DNA of 64,000 nucleotides from Cinclus cinclus (lineage: Eukaryota; Chordata; Aves; Passeriformes; Cinclidae): assembly GCF_963662255.1 (NCBI RefSeq), contig NW_026912164.1, positions 108,001 through 172,000 on the forward strand. Reading direction: 5' to 3'. The translations under genes and the position numbers were made by a program. The notes under the pieces were generated by a model. It was not told the DNA's origin, did no database searches, and saw only the letters and a list, made by a program, of their open reading frames with translations. Below, in pieces: positions 62,177 through 64,000 of this stretch; positions within the stretch are counted from its first letter, which is position 1, and every line of letters starts with the position of its first letter.

Positions 62177-62836
62177 TTGGGTCACAATGTTTCCTTGCTT
62201 CTCTTAACCTCTGTGGTGTCACAATGCATTCCAAGCCCTTTTAGGCCACTTGGTCTTACAATGAACCATTTGATTCTTGGCCTTCATGGTGTCATAATGG
62301 TTCCTTGCTTCTATAGGTCCCCATGCTGTCAGAGTCCATCCGTGGTCCTTTTGCGCCCCCTGGTGTCAAAAGGGATTCTTAGATTGTTAGCCTGCATTGG
62401 GTCACAATGGTTCCTTGCTTCTCTTAACCCCTGTGGTGTCACAATGCATCCCATGCCCTTTTAGGCCACTTGATGTCACAATGAATCATTTGATTCTTGG
62501 CCTCCATGGTGGCGTAATTGTACCAGGTTTTCATTGGGCCCCATGCTTTCACAATACATCCCTGCTCCTTTTAGGCCCATTGGTGTCAAAAGGGATTATT
62601 AGATTGTTAGCCTCCATTGGGTCACAATGGATCCTTGCTTCTCTTAACCCCTGTGCTGTCACAATGCATCCCATGCCCTTTTAGGCCACTTGATGTCACA
62701 ATGAATTATTTGATTCTTGGCCTCCATGGTGGCATAATAGATCCTTGCTTCTATTGGTCCCCGTGCTGTAACAATTCATCCCTGCCCCTTTTAGGCCCAT
62801 TGGTGCCACAAGGGATCATTAGATTGTTAGCCTGCA

Positions 62837-63276
62837 TTGGGTCACAATGGTTCCTTGCTTCTCTTAACCTCTGTGGTGTCATAATGCATCCCATGCCCTT
62901 TTAGGCCACTTGATGTCACAATGAATCATTTGATTCTTGGCCTCCATTGTGTCAAAATGGTTCCTTGTTTCTATTGGGCCCCATGCTGTCACAATTCATC
63001 CCTGGCCCTTTTACGCCCCCTGGTGTCAAATGGGATCCTGGGATTATTAGCCTCCATTGGGTCACAATGGATCCTTGCTTCTCTTAACCCCTGTGCTGTC
63101 ACAATGCATCCCATGCCCTTTTAGGCCACTTGATGTCACAATGAATCATTTGATTCTTGGCCTCCATTGTGTCAAAATGGTTCCTTGTTTCTATTGGGCC
63201 CCATGCTGTCACAATTCATCCCTGGCCCTTTTACGCCCCCTGGTGTCAAATGGGATCCTGGGATTATTAGCCTCCA
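62837..63276. repeat. Two D monomers in a row, then A
   Basis: D at 62837 and D at 63057 both carry CATTGTGTCAAAATGG and GGGATCCTGGG. The second is followed by A (63277) with no E. This removes the 221 bp monomer, so a frame stays open across three monomers and gives the longest open frame in the window (168 codons, 63057-63563, starting at TTG). I read that as a length coincidence, not a gene. Confidence 0.85.
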
Positions 63277-64000
63277 TTGGGTCACAATGGTTCCTTGCTT
63301 CTCTTAACCTCTGTGGTGTCACAATGCATTCCAAGCCTTTTAGGCCACTTGGTCTTACAATGAACCATTTGATTCTTGGCCTTCATGGTGTCATAATGGT
63401 TCCTTGCTTCCATAGGTCCCCATGCTGTCAGAGTCCATCCGTGGTCCTTTTGCGCCCCCTGGTGTCAAAAGGGATTCTTAGATTGTTAGCCTGCATTGGG
63501 TCACAATGGTTCCTTGGTTCTCTTAACCCCTGTGCTGTCACAATGCATCCCATGCCCTTTTAGGCCACTTGATGTCACAATGAATCATTTGATTCTTGGC
63601 CTCCATGGTGGCGTAATTGTACCAGGTTTTCATTGGGCCCCATGCTTTCACAATACATCCCTGCTCCTTTTAGGCCCATTGGTGTCAAAAGGGATTATTA
63701 GATTGTTAGCCTCCATTGGGTCACAATGGATCCTTGCTTCTCTTAACCCCTGTGCTGTCACAATGCATCCCATGCCCTTTTAGGCCACATGATGTCACAA
63801 TGAATTATTTGATTCTTGGCCTCCATGGTGGCATAATAGATCCTTGCTTCTATTGGTCCCCGTGCTGTAACAATTCATCCCTGGACCTTTTAGGCCCATT
63901 GGTGTCACAAGGGATCATTAGATTGTTAGCCTGCATTGGGTCACAATGGTTCCTTGCTTCTCTTAACCTCTGTGGTGTCACAATGCATCCCATGCCCTTT

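Larger units (their letters stand above)
1..64000. repeat. Satellite array of ~220 bp monomers spanning the entire window
   Basis: Every part of the window can be assigned to one repeat, with no unique sequence between copies. Recurrence of the phrase TTGGGTCACAATG gives monomer starts at 111, 331, 552, 772, 992, 1212 and so on to 63936. Spacings are 219, 220 or 221 bp, giving about 290 monomers, all in one orientation. One type C monomer counted by hand has T 73, C 58, A 45, G 44, so about 46% G+C with a pyrimidine-rich plus strand. That monomer has a single CpG. No tRNA, rRNA, transposon end or real gene is visible, so the array itself is the content of every gene-free stretch. I do not recognise the family. 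The array continues past both edges, which cut through monomers. Confidence 0.97.
58432..64000. repeat. Block 8: right end of the window
   Basis: Order: F (58432, unique TTGTCCACCATGG), A B C D E (58653), A B C F (59754), A B C D E (60635), A, E/F hybrid (61956), A B C D D (62177-63276), A B C (63277-63935), partial monomer (63936-64000). Bases 58354-59570 repeat 56593-57809 at 1,761 bp offset. The array runs on past the edge. Confidence 0.87.

Noticed and set aside
63057..63563. 168-codon plus-strand frame as a gene
   Set aside because: It is made only of D, D and A monomer sequence, begins at TTG, and is open because a 221 bp monomer is missing.
1..64000. CRISPR array
   Set aside because: Subunits are contiguous and diverged, with no unique spacers, and period lengths and composition are those of a eukaryotic satellite.
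1..64000. CENP-B box as evidence for a centromeric satellite
   Set aside because: The core NTTCGNNNNANNCGGGN was not found. TTCG is nearly absent; rare cases near 4946 and 37698 lack the CGGG part.
1..64000. Human gamma satellite, because of its 220 bp unit
   Set aside because: Unit length agrees, but gamma satellite is GC-rich and CpG-rich, whereas this repeat is about 46% G+C and CpG-poor. I cannot assign a family by eye.
1..64000. Transposable element or insertion inside the array
   Set aside because: I found no terminal repeats, target-site duplications, poly(A) tails or foreign sequence; every block can be read as monomers.

Overview
The whole 64 kb window is one uninterrupted tandem satellite array. 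I found no protein-coding gene, RNA gene, transposon or stretch of unique sequence in it. The basic monomer is about 220 bp (219, 220 or 221 bp), and about 290 copies lie head to tail in one orientation. Each monomer is built from six diverged 36-38 bp subunits that mostly begin TCACAATGnATC. Subunits 1/4, 2/5 and 3/6 resemble each other, so the monomer is a doubled 110 bp trimer. Six monomer classes can be told apart, here called A to F. They are arranged mainly as a five-monomer higher-order repeat (A-B-C-D-E, about 1,100 bp), with common variants A-B-C-F (about 880 bp), A-B-C/E (about 660 bp) and an eight-monomer unit (1,760 bp).

On top of this sit large recent duplications: a 6,601 bp (30-monomer) block in direct tandem from about 39.07 to 52.27 kb, a 3,960 bp (18-monomer) tandem duplication at about 22.0-29.9 kb, 1,760 bp tandem 8-mers at 20.6-24.1 kb, and a broad collinearity between the first ~31.7 kb and the rest of the window. 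Hybrid monomers mark many junctions, as expected from unequal crossing-over. By region: 1-6.7 kb is mixed A-E and F units; 6.7-14 kb is mostly canonical 5-mers; 14-17.7 kb carries diverged A'/D'/A'' monomers and hybrids; 17.7-30 kb is 8-mer and 5-mer expansions; 31.7-39 kb is a second copy of 1-6.7 kb; 39-52.3 kb is the two 6.6 kb copies; 52.3-64 kb resembles 26-33 kb again.

Organism: there is no marker gene. A type C monomer counted by hand has about 46% G+C, a pyrimidine-rich plus strand (about 60% C+T) and very few CpGs. That suggests a heavily CpG-methylated eukaryotic genome, most plausibly a vertebrate. I do not recognise the satellite family and I see no CENP-B box.

The most interesting signal is on the minus strand. 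Nearly every A monomer holds CACCAGGGGGCGC, a close match to the vertebrate CTCF core, and every D monomer holds a version differing at the last base. All point the same way. At the same site, E and F monomers instead carry TATAAAAAGGG, followed in the minus direction by a Kozak-like ATG and a 22-codon frame. If functional, the array would be a long one-directional ladder of insulator-type sites alternating with promoter-like sites. This is inference from motifs alone.
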